Part shown: positions 35,512-45,562 of the stretch, in pieces
Numbering within the stretch: the stretch's first letter is position 1
How the letters are laid out: every line of letters starts with the position of its first letter
NCBI RefSeq assembly: GCF_003339585.1
Contig: NZ_QPKF01000001.1
Span: forward strand, 868,001-932,000
Direction of reading: 5' to 3'
Length of the DNA: 64,000 nucleotides
Source: Exiguobacterium sp. RIT594
GTDB lineage: Bacteria > Bacillota > Bacilli > Exiguobacteriales > Exiguobacteriaceae
Position numbers and translations under genes: made by a program
Notes under the pieces: generated by a model
The model's input: only the letters and a program-made list of their open reading frames with translations
Told to the model about the DNA's origin: nothing
Databases searched by the model: none

Positions 35512-35578
35512 GAAGACACCTCGCCCGAGTATTTAAGTGCTTGCGACTTAGATACACAGGGTGGAAGGTGTTTTTTTT
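35512..35578 (+). terminator. Structured terminator of the aldh-DUF779 operon
   Basis: Outer stem ACACCTCGCCC/AGGGTGGAAGGTGT and an inner 10-bp stem GTATTTAAGT/ACTTAGATAC, then T8. Longer than the other terminators in the window. Confidence 0.8.
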
Positions 35579-35630
35579 GTGGCATCACGTTATAATTAAA
35601 AGATATTTTACAAAAAGAGGAGGACGAAAC

Positions 35631-35972
35631 ATGGCGACTTTTCAAGAGTTGACGTCCATTGAAGCCGTGAGGGATTTTTATCTCGGACAGCGGGCGAGTT
35701 TTATTTATGTTTCGAGTCCGGGCTGCGGTGTCTGCGCTTCGTTGTTTCCGCAGATTGAGCCGATATTAGCAAGTCATCCCGAATTTCGGTCGGGACATGT
35801 CGATTTAGGAAGCGTTCCGGAAATTGCCGGAGAATTTTCCGTGTTTACTGCTCCGGCTTTGCTGTTTTTTGTGAACGGGAAAGAAATTCACCGGGAAGTA
35901 CGAATCGTTCCAATTGAACCGTTTACTAAAAAAGTCGAACAGCTCAGCCGATTGGTGGCATCGCTCGATTAA
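35631..35972 (+). CDS. Thioredoxin-like protein, CGVC active site
   Basis: 113 residues, one thioredoxin fold. Active site SPGCGVC with strand IYVSS before it; cis-Pro in TAPALLFF. The CGVC dipeptide and lack of a signal peptide suggest a cytoplasmic disulfide reductase or bacilliredoxin-like protein, not classical TrxA (CGPC). ATG 35631 follows GAGGAGGACG. 29 bp before the S66 peptidase gene, probably the first gene of a four-gene run ending at 38347. Confidence 0.85.
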   Translation: MATFQELTSIEAVRDFYLGQRASFIYVSSPGCGVCASLFPQIEPILASHPEFRSGHVDLGSVPEIAGEFSVFTAPALLFFVNGKEIHREVRIVPIEPFTKKVEQLSRLVASLD

Positions 35973-36001
35973 CAATATCACATCGTCAGGAGGAAACAGA
36001 C

Positions 36002-37018
36002 ATGCGTTATCCTTATTTAGGTTGGACCGGACAAACAATCGGTGTGACGGCTCCGTCTTCCGGATTACCGGAAGAACTGCATCCGATGATTGAAGAGGCG
36101 ACGAATCGATTACGGGATCGACAAATGACTGTTCAAGTCGGACAAACCGTTTGGACACAACAGCAGGCAGCAAGTGCGCCGGCTCAAACGCGGGCGGACG
36201 AGCTGAATGCAATGCTGCAAAATCCGGAAATTGATGCAATCATTCCACCGTTTGGAGGGGAACGGGCGATTGATGTGTTACCATTCCTGGATTTCGAACG
36301 AATTCCGGCAAAGTGGTTGCTCGGGTATTCGGATATCAGTACATTACTGTTTGCGATTACGGTCAAGACCGGCATTGCGACGGCGCACGGACCAAACTTC
36401 GTCGACATGCGCAGTGAAGAATGGGATGAAACGACGACAGCTTGGCGACGAGTTCTCGCGACGCCTGCCGGAGCGACCGTGACACAGTGGACATCTGATT
36501 TGTATCAGACGAATTGGAATCATGCGGAACGGCCCGAACGTTACATGTACCACCTCGACGCGGCAACAGAGTGGAAAACAATCGATTCGGTCCAAAAACA
36601 GGTATCCGGCCGGTTGCTTGGAGGATGTCTTGAAACGATTCGTCATCTCATCGGAACGCCGTACGGAGATGTGGTCACGTTTCAGACGGATCAGCTGAAT
36701 GAAGAACCGATTCTTTGGTACTTTGAAGTATCGGAAGCGAGTGCCACCGACGTTCACCGTTCGCTGATGCAGATGTACCTTGCGGGGTGGTTCGAGCGGG
36801 CATCGGGCATCGTGTTCGGACGAACAGCCGGCGGGCGGACGGTTGAGGAGTATACCATCCTCGACGTGTATGAAACGTTTAAAGAACTGTTGGACATTCC
36901 GTTATTTTACGATCTCGATATCGGTCACCAACCGCCGCAAATGACACTCGTCAACGGAGCATCAGCTACCATCACGATTCAAGGAAAAGATTCTAGATTA
37001 GACATGACATTCCAGTAA
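36002..37018 (+). CDS. S66 peptidase (LD-carboxypeptidase/MccF family)
   Basis: 338 residues. Nucleophile Ser110 in LLGYSDIST; IIPPFGGERA is the preceding oxyanion-loop region; C-terminal YDLDIGHQPPQMTLVNGA carries the expected His. S66 enzymes cut L,D bonds in murein peptides (LdcA) or inactivate microcin C-type aminoacyl-nucleotides (MccF). The N-terminal layout is closer to the MccF-like branch, but function needs testing. CAGGAGGAAAC precedes ATG 36002. Confidence 0.85.
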   Translation: MRYPYLGWTGQTIGVTAPSSGLPEELHPMIEEATNRLRDRQMTVQVGQTVWTQQQAASAPAQTRADELNAMLQNPEIDAIIPPFGGERAIDVLPFLDFERIPAKWLLGYSDISTLLFAITVKTGIATAHGPNFVDMRSEEWDETTTAWRRVLATPAGATVTQWTSDLYQTNWNHAERPERYMYHLDAATEWKTIDSVQKQVSGRLLGGCLETIRHLIGTPYGDVVTFQTDQLNEEPILWYFEVSEASATDVHRSLMQMYLAGWFERASGIVFGRTAGGRTVEEYTILDVYETFKELLDIPLFYDLDIGHQPPQMTLVNGASATITIQGKDSRLDMTFQ

Positions 37019-37038
37019 TCTAGAAGAGGAGGACAGAT

Positions 37039-37380
37039 ATGGCGAGTCGGAAATTTCAATCGTTAGCAGCGTACAAGCGGGTGCACATCAATCCGGAAAC
37101 ACGGCGGATGACCCTGCCTGAACCGTTTTATGATGCGTTACAGGTAAAAGATGAACTGATGTTAGCACAGGTTGGTCAAGTGCTGATTATTCGTAACCCA
37201 CAGGAAATAGTCACGACGGAAACGGATTTGCTGTCGGACATCGTCGAAGAAGGATTTACGGGACAAGAATTGGTTCAGGAATTTGCTTACCGAAAGGCAC
37301 AACACGAACATCGTCTGCGGCAACAAATTTTACAAGAAGAGGATGCCGAGTCTTCGGCACAACTACAAATTGATCTTTAA
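37039..37380 (+). CDS. Small protein with SpoVT/AbrB-like N-terminus
   Basis: 113 residues. Residues about 12-55 (RVHINPETRRMTLPEPFYDALQVKDELMLAQVGQVLIIRNP) have the swapped-hairpin pattern of AbrB/MazE DNA-binding domains; the rest is charged helix (QEFAYRKAQHEHRLRQQILQEEDAE). No toxin gene lies next to it, so an antitoxin role is not supported. GAGGAGGAC precedes ATG 37039; cotranscribed with the peptidase upstream and hydrolase downstream. Confidence 0.65.
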   Translation: MASRKFQSLAAYKRVHINPETRRMTLPEPFYDALQVKDELMLAQVGQVLIIRNPQEIVTTETDLLSDIVEEGFTGQELVQEFAYRKAQHEHRLRQQILQEEDAESSAQLQIDL

Positions 37381-37402
37381 GAGCAGATGAGGAGTGGGAG
37401 CA

Positions 37403-38347
37403 ATGCGAACACGAACGAAAATCGGTTTAGGTGTAATCGGTTCCGGGATGCTTGCAGCGAGTTATTACTTTTATGAAATGGCGATCGCGACCAATCCGAA
37501 ACCCTTTTTATCCAACAACCGTGATTTGAGTGACGAGATGGTCCGTCTGATGCAGCCGGGGCAGACGTGGATTAAAGAACAGCCGCTGGAACTGATTGAA
37601 GTCAAGGCGCATGACGGATTAACGTTACGCGGGCATTACTTACCACCGCTTGTTCCATCGAATCGGGTCGTCATTTTAGTTCATGGATACGGCGGTGTCG
37701 GAACAGACTTAGCCGGATTTGCGTATCTGTATCATCAAGCCGGTTTCCATGTCATGATGCCGGATAACCGCGGACACGGAAAAAGTGACGGGAACTATAT
37801 TGGATTTGGTTGGCATGACCGGGAAGATTGTCTCCGGTGGACCGAATATCTGGTAGCTCGTCTTGGCCAGGAAAGTGCAATCTTTTTGCACGGGGTCTCG
37901 ATGGGAGGAGCAACCGTTCTGATGACCAGTGGAGAACTATTGCCGCCGCAAATCAAAGGTATCATTTCCGATTGTGCCTACACGTCGGTTAATGCGGTCC
38001 TTGCCTATCAAATGAAACGGATGTACCGTCTGCCGCATTTCCCATTCCTGACGATGACAAGTATTTTGACGAAATTAAAAGCCGGTTATTTTTTCAGTGA
38101 AGCCTCGGCACTTAAGCAAGTAAAACGAGCGACGGTTCCGATTCTGTTTTTACACGGCGGAGCCGATACGTTTGTTCCGACCTCGATGGTCTATGAATTG
38201 TATCAAGCCTGTCCGACAGAAAAAGAATTGGTGGTCATTCCGAATGCAGCGCATGCGATGGCTTATTTCGAGGATCCGGACACATACGACACGGTCGTGG
38301 AACGATTCGTCCGGCGGATTTTAGACGAACCGACAGAAAAGGTGTAA
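37403..38347 (+). CDS. Membrane-anchored alpha/beta hydrolase
   Basis: 314 residues. One N-terminal membrane helix (about 7-27). Nucleophile Ser166 in LHGVSMGGAT, oxyanion HGYGGVG, acid in GGADTFVP and His in NAAHAMAY complete a serine hydrolase triad (DUF/YfhB-YqkD type). Substrate unknown. Start at ATG 37403 (MRTRT) because GAGGAG is eight bases upstream; GTG 37394 overlaps it. Last gene of the run from 35631. Confidence 0.82.
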   Translation: MRTRTKIGLGVIGSGMLAASYYFYEMAIATNPKPFLSNNRDLSDEMVRLMQPGQTWIKEQPLELIEVKAHDGLTLRGHYLPPLVPSNRVVILVHGYGGVGTDLAGFAYLYHQAGFHVMMPDNRGHGKSDGNYIGFGWHDREDCLRWTEYLVARLGQESAIFLHGVSMGGATVLMTSGELLPPQIKGIISDCAYTSVNAVLAYQMKRMYRLPHFPFLTMTSILTKLKAGYFFSEASALKQVKRATVPILFLHGGADTFVPTSMVYELYQACPTEKELVVIPNAAHAMAYFEDPDTYDTVVERFVRRILDEPTEKV

Positions 38348-38364
38348 AAAAATGCATGAAACCG

Positions 38365-38393
38365 TTGACACGAAAAAAACTATTTAGTATTCT
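38365..38393 (+). promoter_or_regulatory. Sigma-A promoter of tRNA-Leu
   Basis: TTGACA (38365-38370), 17-bp spacer, TATTCT (38388-38393); tRNA begins 17 bp further on. Confidence 0.85.
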
Positions 38394-38409
38394 AATAACA
38401 TAAATAGAA

Positions 38410-38493
38410 GTCGTCGTGGCGGAACTGGTAGACGCGCTAGACTCAGAATCTAGTGGTGGCAACACCGTGGAGGTTCAAGTCCTCTCGGCGGCA
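38410..38493 (+). tRNA. tRNA-Leu (anticodon CAG)
   Basis: 84 nt class II tRNA with a long variable arm. Acceptor GTCGTCG pairs with CGGCGGC through several G-U pairs; anticodon stem CTAGA/TCTAG with loop CTCAGAA, anticodon CAG; T arm GGAGG TTCAAGT CCTCT; discriminator A; CCA not encoded. Confidence 0.93.
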
Positions 38494-38503
38494 TTTTAAG
38501 ATG

Positions 38504-38548
38504 AAAACAGGAGTACTCTTCGCCAGAAGAGTGCTCCTGTTTTTTTAT
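38504..38548 (+). terminator. Terminator of tRNA-Leu
   Basis: AAAACAGGAGTACTCTT pairs with AAGAGTGCTCCTGTTTT, then T run. Confidence 0.9.
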
Positions 38549-38685
38549 TTCGAAAAATTTTGATTCATGCCCTTAACAAGTTTGTTCGTAAAATTTGAAT
38601 TTTTCTGATAAAATATGTGTTAAGGAAAAGTTTTTGAGGAAAATACATGAAAGAAGGCCTTTGTCTTCAGGAGAGGAGTAACAAC

Positions 38686-39450
38686 ATGAAAAAGCATTTA
38701 TCGGTATTATTTTTATTGCTCAGCTGTCTCGTGGTATTAAGCGCATGTAGTATCGGTTCACAGGACGAGGTCTCGAAAGACAAGACGTACAAGGTTGGAA
38801 TCGATGTTACGTATCCGCCGTTCGAATATAAAGACGGGGACACGTACAAGGGAATCGATATCGACCTCATCAAAGCGATTGCAAAGGATCAAGGATTTAA
38901 AATCAAGTTTGAAGCGATGGATTTCAGCGGAATCATTCCCGCTCTTCAAGCGAATCAACTGGATGTAGCGATTGCCGGAATGAGTATCACACCGGAACGG
39001 AAAAAAGTCGTGACCTTCTCTGATCCTTACTTTGAAGCCGGATTGATCCTGGTCGTCAAAGAAGATGAAAACAAAATCAAATCAGTCGATGATTTGAAAG
39101 GCAAGAAAGTTGCGGTTAAAAAGGGAACTACAGGTGCAAAATATGCGACGGACAATGCAGATAAACTAGGCATTACAGTTACTCAATTCAATGACAGTCC
39201 AGCGATGTTCCAAGAAGTCAAAAACGGAAACGCGGCGGCATTGATTGAAGATTATCCGGTCATCTCGTATGCCAACAAACAACAAAATCTTGGTCTGAAA
39301 CTCGTCGGAGACCGTTTGAATGGTGATAATTACGGAATTGCCGTCCTCAAGGGTGAAAACGAAGAGTTGATGAAAAAAATCAACAAAGGACTCGCAAACC
39401 TGAAAGAAAACGGGGAGTACGACAAAATCGTCGATACGTATTTGAAATAA
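38686..39450 (+). CDS. Polar amino-acid ABC transporter binding lipoprotein
   Basis: 254 residues from ATG 38686 (AGGAGAGGAG upstream). Lipobox VLSAC near residue 22. SBP_bac_3 fold: DVTYPPFEYKDGDTYKGIDIDLIKAIAKDQG and AIAGMSITPERKKVVTFSDPY; ligand-contact Arg and Asp are in place. Looks like glutamine/arginine-type binding proteins (GlnH/ArtP). First of a complete three-gene operon. Confidence 0.9.
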   Translation: MKKHLSVLFLLLSCLVVLSACSIGSQDEVSKDKTYKVGIDVTYPPFEYKDGDTYKGIDIDLIKAIAKDQGFKIKFEAMDFSGIIPALQANQLDVAIAGMSITPERKKVVTFSDPYFEAGLILVVKEDENKIKSVDDLKGKKVAVKKGTTGAKYATDNADKLGITVTQFNDSPAMFQEVKNGNAAALIEDYPVISYANKQQNLGLKLVGDRLNGDNYGIAVLKGENEELMKKINKGLANLKENGEYDKIVDTYLK

Positions 39451-39486
39451 GCCATTTGAACGAATGACAAGGGAGTTGAGTCACTG

Positions 39487-40131
39487 ATGGAAGTCGCAAA
39501 AACGGCGTTTCCGTTTTTTCTGGAAGGGTTACAGATCACCCTCTATATCTTTATCATCGCGGTCATCGTCGGATTTTTAATCGGCTTGATCGTCGCCTTG
39601 ATGCGTTTATCACCACTTAAGATTTTAAACGGGATTGCCATCGTCTACATCGATGTCATCCGGGGAACGCCCTTTATCGTCCAATTGTTCTTCATTTATT
39701 TTGGACTCAATTCGCTTGAGTGGCTGTCGATGGACCGGATGTATGCCGGAATCCTGACAGTTGCGATCAACGCCGGAGCATATTTCGCCGAGATTATCCG
39801 GGCCGGGATTCAATCGATTGATAAAGGGCAGACAGAAGCGGCGCGCTCTCTCGGTATGACAGGACGTCAAACGATGACGCAAATCGTTTTACCGCAAGCC
39901 TTCCGCCGGATGTTGCCGACGATTACGAACCAATCGATCATCAGTTTAAAAGATACGTCGTTGCTATCGATCATCGGGATCGCGGATTTGACGCAACAGG
40001 GACAAGTGCAACAAGCAACGACATTTGAACCGTTCATCGTTTGGACAGTTGTCGGTCTGATGTACTTCGTCGTCATCTATCTCCTTTCATTGTTAGGGAA
40101 ATTCTTGGAACGGAGGTTTACACTGCGATGA
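39487..40131 (+). CDS. Polar amino-acid ABC transporter permease
   Basis: 214 residues, five transmembrane helices, GlnP/HisMQ family, EAA loop [29 protein letters not shown]. Pairs with the binding protein upstream and the ATPase downstream, whose start overlaps its stop (ATGA). GGGAG precedes ATG 39487. Confidence 0.93.
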   Translation: MEVAKTAFPFFLEGLQITLYIFIIAVIVGFLIGLIVALMRLSPLKILNGIAIVYIDVIRGTPFIVQLFFIYFGLNSLEWLSMDRMYAGILTVAINAGAYFAEIIRAGIQSIDKGQTEAARSLGMTGRQTMTQIVLPQAFRRMLPTITNQSIISLKDTSLLSIIGIADLTQQGQVQQATTFEPFIVWTVVGLMYFVVIYLLSLLGKFLERRFTLR

Positions 40132-40856
40132 GTATCATTGAAGTAAAACAATTGAAAAAGTCATTTGGTTCAAATGAAGTGTTAAAGGATATTTCGGTTG
40201 AGATTCAAGAAAAAGAAGTCGTTTGTGTCATCGGACCTTCAGGATCCGGAAAAAGTACGTTTCTCCGCTGTTTAAACCGGCTCGAAGATATTACAGGAGG
40301 GATCGTGATTGTTGATACACACGACATTACGGATCCGAAAGTCGATATCAATAAAGTACGGGAAGAAGTCGGGATGGTGTTTCAGCATTTCAACTTGTTT
40401 CCCCACAAGACAGTGCTTGAGAACGTCACACTTGCACCGATGAAAGTCCGGAAAACGGACAAAACGCAAGCGAAACAGCGGGCTTTCGAATTGCTGGATA
40501 AAGTCGGATTACGGGAAAAAGCCGATAATTATCCGGGAGAACTGTCCGGTGGTCAAAAACAACGGGTCGCCATTGCCCGTGCTCTGGCCATGAATCCGAA
40601 AATCATGTTGTTCGACGAACCGACTTCGGCACTCGATCCAGAGATGGTCGGCGATGTTCTTGCCGTCATGAAGCAATTGGCACTCGAAGGGATGACGATG
40701 ATTGTTGTTACGCACGAGATGGGATTTGCCCGTGAGGTCGGGGATCGGGTTCTTTTCATGGACGGTGGTTTCATCGTCGAAGAAAACATTCCGAGTTTAT
40801 TGTTTGATTCTCCGCAACACGAACGGACGCAGTCATTTTTAAGTAAAGTGTTATAA
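40128..40856 (+). CDS. glnQ: Polar amino-acid ABC transporter ATP-binding protein
   Basis: 242 residues. Walker [11 protein letters not shown]-loop [11 protein letters not shown], signature [15 protein letters not shown], Walker [14 protein letters not shown], switch His in VVTHEMGF. Start is ATG 40128 inside the permease stop, behind GGAGG; the frame is open upstream inside the permease gene but is not used. Closes the operon. May also power the ATPase-less binding-protein/permease pair at 17850-19375 (inference). Confidence 0.93.
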   Translation: MSIIEVKQLKKSFGSNEVLKDISVEIQEKEVVCVIGPSGSGKSTFLRCLNRLEDITGGIVIVDTHDITDPKVDINKVREEVGMVFQHFNLFPHKTVLENVTLAPMKVRKTDKTQAKQRAFELLDKVGLREKADNYPGELSGGQKQRVAIARALAMNPKIMLFDEPTSALDPEMVGDVLAVMKQLALEGMTMIVVTHEMGFAREVGDRVLFMDGGFIVEENIPSLLFDSPQHERTQSFLSKVL

Positions 40857-40868
40857 ATGATGAAATGA

Positions 40869-40910
40869 AGCAGGAATGACCTTCAGGGAGGTCATTCCTG
40901 CTCTTTTTTT
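40869..40910 (+). terminator. Terminator of the amino-acid ABC operon
   Basis: AGCAGGAATGACCT (40869-40882) pairs with AGGTCATTCCTGCT (40889-40902), then T7. Confidence 0.92.
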
Positions 40911-41065
40911 GATGGAAACGCCTGTTTTTGCTTAGAGACGTTTCAATCATAAAGAACACAGGGTACAGTCATAAGAAAAACTTATACATTTGTGACTGAG
41001 AAATTGGGAATTCGAAACGCACTGACCTAAAAGAAGTAGTAATATAATAACTAAGGCAAACACTT

Positions 41066-41163
41066 TTGACATACAGGCCTTCGTTAAGGGTTATGTTCGG
41101 ATGAAATGTCAGGAACATGACGATTACCGAATTTTTATGTCATATGATTTGAAAGCGCTAACA
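41066..41163 (+). promoter_or_regulatory. odhA control region with a perfect cre site
   Basis: The 300-bp gap before odhA has no ORF. TTGACA at 41066-41071 is a good -35 with only a weak -10 near 41089. TGAAAGCGCTAACA at 41150-41163 matches the cre consensus TGWAANCGNTNWCA at every position, 46 bp before the likely start, so CcpA should repress this TCA step on rich sugar. Confidence 0.75.
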
Positions 41164-41208
41164 GGTAGAGAGCTGGAAACGTACTGATACAGTACAGGAG
41201 TGAAACGA

Positions 41209-44064
41209 ATGAAACGGGGGGAACCGTACATGGCAAGCCAGGACCAACAAGCATTTTATGGACCGAACCTTGGGTACATCATTGAATTGTATGAACGTTT
41301 TTTAGAAGATGCTTCTTCAGTTGATGAAGAAACACGGACATATTTTGAACAGAATGGTGCTCCGGTTTCAGAACGTGAAACGAAGCAACCGGTCGAAACG
41401 GGAGATTTCGAAAAGTATTTGGCCGCGAGTCGTTTAGCTGATCAGATTCGGGCGAAAGGTCATCTGGTGGCTGATATTTATCCGCTCAAAGATCATCCAC
41501 GGGAAACAGAACTGCTCGAGCTCCGTCAATTCGGATTGACGGAAGCCGATCTACGCGCCATGCCTGTCACACTCGTTTGTCCAGAACCACCGGCTCATCT
41601 TCAAGATGCTTTTGAAGGAATCGAGCACTTAAAGGCTCAGTATACAGGGGCGGCAGCGGTTGAATTTCAGCATGTCGATGACTTGGATGAAAAGAAATGG
41701 TTGCGGCAAAAGATTGAACAAGGGGCGTTGACAGCTAAGCTGACAATCGATCAAAAAAAGCAATTGTTCAAACGTTTAGCGGAAACCGAATTATTTGAGA
41801 AATATTTGCACAAAACGTATGTCGGACAAAAACGTTTTTCAATCGAAGGACTCGATGCGATGGTTCCGCTACTCGACACGATTGTTGGACATCTGATTGC
41901 CAACGGATCGGAAACGATTAACATCGGAATGGCGCACCGGGGAAGACTGAATGTCTTAGCGCACGTTTTAGGAAAACCATATGAAATGATTTTTGCAGAG
42001 TTCCAACATGCGCCGAACCATGATTTGGTTCCTTCAGAAGGATCAATCGGGATCACGTACGGTTGGACGGGAGATGTCAAGTATCACCTCGGATTAAACC
42101 GGAAGATGGAGCAACAATCGAGCAACGTTCGAATGACGCTTGCGAACAATCCGTCTCACCTTGAATTCGTCGATCCAGTCGTCGAAGGCTTTACACGGGC
42201 TGCGCAAGACGATCGCTCACAAAAAGGAGCACCTCGTCAGGAACAGGGAAAAGCGGCTGCCATTCTTATTCACGGTGATGCTGCGTTCCCGGGACAGGGC
42301 ATTGTTGCTGAAACGCTCAATTTAGCTAACTTAAAAGGATACAATACAGGCGGAACGATTCATATCATTGCCAACAATACGATTGGTTTTACGACAGAAC
42401 CGACTGATTCCCGTTCAACACGCTATTCGAGTGATTTGGCAAAAGGTTACGAGATTCCTGTTTTCCACGTCAATGCGGATGAACCGGAAAGTTGTCTGGC
42501 CGTAGCACTCCTTGCCAGCGAATACCGGGCAACATTCAACAAGGACGTTTTGATTGACTTGATCGGGTACCGTCGATTCGGACATAACGAGATGGATGAG
42601 CCGATGAATACGAATCCCGTTCTCTACGATTTAATCCATAAACATGATTCAGCACGCGTTCTGTATGCCAAGCAACTGGTCGAACAGGGCGATGTCGCAA
42701 AAGAAGATGTGACGAAGATTGAATCTGACATCAATGAGATGATGAAAGCGGCACGGGAGAAAGTCCCGAATGTGGAAAAAGAATACGGCGGAGTCATGCC
42801 GGATGTCGTCTTCAAAGGAGTCCCGCACATCGAGACGGGAGTTGCGGTCGAGAAATTGACGGACTATAACGAGCAACTCCTCGAGTGGCCGAGTGGATTT
42901 AACGTTTTCCATAAACTTGAGAAAGTCCTGAAACGCCGTACGGACGCCTTAACGACGAAAAACGGCATCGACTGGGGTCATGCTGAAACATTGGCATTTG
43001 CTTCAATTCTTTCCGATGGCACACCGATTCGATTAAGTGGTCAGGATTCGGAACGGGGAACATTTGCCCAACGAAATATTAATCTGAATGACGTGAAGAC
43101 CGGTAAATCGTTTTCACCGATGCACAGCTTGAAGTCAGCAACAGCATCGTTTGCTGTCTACAACAGTCCATTATCGGAAGCAGGCGTTCTCGGATTCGAA
43201 TACGGCTATAACGTCTTTGCGCCGGAAACACTTGTTTTATGGGAAGCTCAGTACGGTGACTTCGCAAACTCCGGTCAAGTCATCTTTGATCAGTTCATCT
43301 CGGCAAGCCGTGCAAAATGGGGGCAGACGTCCGGACTTGTCATGCTGTTACCACATGGATACGAAGGACAAGGGCCGGAGCACTCAAGTGGCCGTTTGGA
43401 GCGGTTCTTGACGTTATCGGGCGAAAAGAACTGGACAGTTGCCAATGTTTCAAGTGCGGCACAGTACTTCCATCTGCTTCGCCGTCAAGCCGCGATTCTT
43501 GGAAAAGAAGAAGTACGTCCGCTAGTCGTCATGACACCGAAAAGTTTACTCCGCCATCCACTCGCGACGTCCGATTTATCTGAACTGACAGACGGTTCTT
43601 TCAAACGGCTTGTCGAGCAGGAGGGGTTGGGACAAACACCGGAACAAGTTGAGCGGATTGTCTTCTGCAGCGGAAAGGTTGCAATTGACTTGGCAGAAGC
43701 CGTCTCGAAATCAGACGATGATTTCAACTGGTTGCACATCGTACGGATTGAAGAAATTTATCCGTTCCCGGCCAAACAGTTAAACGCGTTGTTGGAACGA
43801 TATCCGAATGTCAGTGAATTTGTCTGGGTTCAGGAAGAACCGAAAAACATGGGAGCCTGGACATACATCGAGCCGCGTCTTGAATCGGTTGCCATCAACG
43901 GAATTACAACCGTCCGTTACATCGGTCGTCGTCGACGTTCGAGTACAGCGGAAGGTGATCCGACGGGGCACAAAGTTGAACAGGCGCGAATCCTGACAGA
44001 AGCCTTGACACGAACGACAGTCGATCAACCAAGCACATCAGCTACTTCCGAAACAAATGTCTAA
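41209..44064 (+). CDS. odhA: 2-oxoglutarate dehydrogenase E1 component
   Basis: 951 residues, normal for OdhA/SucA. Thiamine-diphosphate enzyme that decarboxylates 2-oxoglutarate and loads the succinyl group on OdhB lipoate. N-terminal AFYGPNLGYIIELYERF matches the Bacillus OdhA start; TINIGMAHRGRLNVLAHV, IHGDAAFPGQG (ThDP-Mg region) and the C-terminal LPHGYEGQGPEHSS transketolase motif follow. ATG 41209 has CAGGAG at eight bases; ATG 41230 behind a G6 run is possible and would remove seven residues. Operon with odhB; the E3 lipoamide dehydrogenase is not in the window. Confidence 0.95.
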   Translation: MKRGEPYMASQDQQAFYGPNLGYIIELYERFLEDASSVDEETRTYFEQNGAPVSERETKQPVETGDFEKYLAASRLADQIRAKGHLVADIYPLKDHPRETELLELRQFGLTEADLRAMPVTLVCPEPPAHLQDAFEGIEHLKAQYTGAAAVEFQHVDDLDEKKWLRQKIEQGALTAKLTIDQKKQLFKRLAETELFEKYLHKTYVGQKRFSIEGLDAMVPLLDTIVGHLIANGSETINIGMAHRGRLNVLAHVLGKPYEMIFAEFQHAPNHDLVPSEGSIGITYGWTGDVKYHLGLNRKMEQQSSNVRMTLANNPSHLEFVDPVVEGFTRAAQDDRSQKGAPRQEQGKAAAILIHGDAAFPGQGIVAETLNLANLKGYNTGGTIHIIANNTIGFTTEPTDSRSTRYSSDLAKGYEIPVFHVNADEPESCLAVALLASEYRATFNKDVLIDLIGYRRFGHNEMDEPMNTNPVLYDLIHKHDSARVLYAKQLVEQGDVAKEDVTKIESDINEMMKAAREKVPNVEKEYGGVMPDVVFKGVPHIETGVAVEKLTDYNEQLLEWPSGFNVFHKLEKVLKRRTDALTTKNGIDWGHAETLAFASILSDGTPIRLSGQDSERGTFAQRNINLNDVKTGKSFSPMHSLKSATASFAVYNSPLSEAGVLGFEYGYNVFAPETLVLWEAQYGDFANSGQVIFDQFISASRAKWGQTSGLVMLLPHGYEGQGPEHSSGRLERFLTLSGEKNWTVANVSSAAQYFHLLRRQAAILGKEEVRPLVVMTPKSLLRHPLATSDLSELTDGSFKRLVEQEGLGQTPEQVERIVFCSGKVAIDLAEAVSKSDDDFNWLHIVRIEEIYPFPAKQLNALLERYPNVSEFVWVQEEPKNMGAWTYIEPRLESVAINGITTVRYIGRRRRSSTAEGDPTGHKVEQARILTEALTRTTVDQPSTSATSETNV

Positions 44065-44115
44065 TCTGAAATCAAGTGGGGTCAAACACGAAAAGTCTTA
44101 GGGGGACGAATTAAC

Positions 44116-45369
44116 ATGGAAATCAAAGTGCCAGAACTTGCAGAATCGATTACGGAAGGTACGGTCGCATCGTGGTTAAAACAGCCCGGCGATCAGGTAG
44201 AAAAAGGGGAAGCCATCGTCGAACTGGAGACAGATAAAGTCAATATCGAAGTACCGTCTGACGAAGCTGGAATCCTGTCTGAAGTAATGGCTGCCGAAGG
44301 GGATACAGTCCGCGTCGGAGAAACGATTGCTATCATTACAGCAGGTGGGGAATCGGCACAACCGACAGAAGCAGCTCCAGCACCTGAATCAAAAGAAACA
44401 CCTGTTGCCGAAGAACCGAAAAAAGAACAACCGGCAGCCGTCGCAGCAACAGAGGCGACGTCACACGCCGATCGTCCAATCGCTTCACCGGCTGCCCGGA
44501 AAATGGCACGTGAAAAAGGAATTGATTTAGCACAAGTCGCGACACAAGATCCACTCGGTCGCATTCGTGTGCAGGATGTTGCGACATTTGAAGTCGCACC
44601 ACGCGAACAGGCACAAGCACCACAAGCTCCGGCGCCGCAAGCCGCACCGCCTGCTGCTGCCCCTGGCAAACCGGAAGAACGGATTAAAATGTCGCGCCGC
44701 CGTAAAACAATTGCCAATCGCTTAGTCGAAGTGCAACAAACAGCGGCAATGTTGACGACGTTCAATGAAATCGATATGTCTGCCGTCATGTCCTTACGGA
44801 AACGCCGTCAGGAAAAATTCGTCAAGGACAATGAAGTCAAACTCGGTTTCATGTCGTTCTTCACGAAAGCAGCCGTTGCCGCCTTGAAAAAAATGCCGTA
44901 TTTGAATGCTGAAATTCAAGGGGACGAAATCGTACTCAAGAAATTCTACGATATCGGAATTGCGGTTTCCGCACCGGACGGTTTGGTTGTACCGGTCGTC
45001 CGTGACGCTGATAAAAAGAACTTTGGCGAAATTGAAAAAGATATCATCAATTTGGCGGTCAAAGCCCGGGACAACAAACTCGGCTTATCGGATTTGACAG
45101 GCGGAACATTTACGATCACAAACGGCGGAACGTTTGGTTCATTGATGTCGACACCAATCCTGAACGGACCGCAAGTCGCGATTCTCGGGATGCATGCGAT
45201 TAACCTGCGTCCGATTGCCATCGACGCTGAGCGGATGGAAAACCGTCCGATGATGTATGTCGCACTTTCCTATGATCACCGGATTGTTGACGGGAAAGAA
45301 GCCGTCACGTTCCTGAAGCACATTAAAGACTTGCTGGAAGATCCGGAATCATTGATCTTTGAAGCATAA
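44116..45369 (+). CDS. odhB: Dihydrolipoamide succinyltransferase (E2 of 2-OGDH)
   Basis: 417 residues. Order: lipoyl domain with lipoylated Lys41 in [10 protein letters not shown], Ala/Pro/Glu-rich linker (about 80-120), E1/E3-binding domain ([16 protein letters not shown] ... [11 protein letters not shown]), second Ala/Pro linker, catalytic domain ending in SYDHRIVDG with the catalytic His. TTAGGGGGACG before ATG 44116, 52 bp after odhA. Confidence 0.96.
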   Translation: MEIKVPELAESITEGTVASWLKQPGDQVEKGEAIVELETDKVNIEVPSDEAGILSEVMAAEGDTVRVGETIAIITAGGESAQPTEAAPAPESKETPVAEEPKKEQPAAVAATEATSHADRPIASPAARKMAREKGIDLAQVATQDPLGRIRVQDVATFEVAPREQAQAPQAPAPQAAPPAAAPGKPEERIKMSRRRKTIANRLVEVQQTAAMLTTFNEIDMSAVMSLRKRRQEKFVKDNEVKLGFMSFFTKAAVAALKKMPYLNAEIQGDEIVLKKFYDIGIAVSAPDGLVVPVVRDADKKNFGEIEKDIINLAVKARDNKLGLSDLTGGTFTITNGGTFGSLMSTPILNGPQVAILGMHAINLRPIAIDAERMENRPMMYVALSYDHRIVDGKEAVTFLKHIKDLLEDPESLIFEA

Positions 45370-45380
45370 GTCGATTTGAG

Positions 45381-45425
45381 AAAGAGGTGTTCTTCCTACG
45401 AGAGGGAGAACGCCTCTTTTCGTTT
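45381..45425 (+). terminator. Terminator of odhAB
   Basis: AGAGGTGTTCT pairs with AGAACGCCTCT over a purine-rich loop, then TTTT. Confidence 0.85.
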
Positions 45426-45562
45426 TTTCAGATAAGCTGGTGATCCGTTTGATTACAAGTCTGTCATCGATTCTAAAAACTTCTTCACCTTACCTATATG
45501 TTTCCTTCACAGTCGTCACGTAAGATTCAGTCTGTAAGTTACTTTTAAGGGGGAAATACAAC

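Noticed and set aside
37039-37380. Antitoxin of a toxin-antitoxin pair
   Set aside because: The N-terminus is AbrB-like, but both neighbours are enzymes and no toxin-sized ORF adjoins it.
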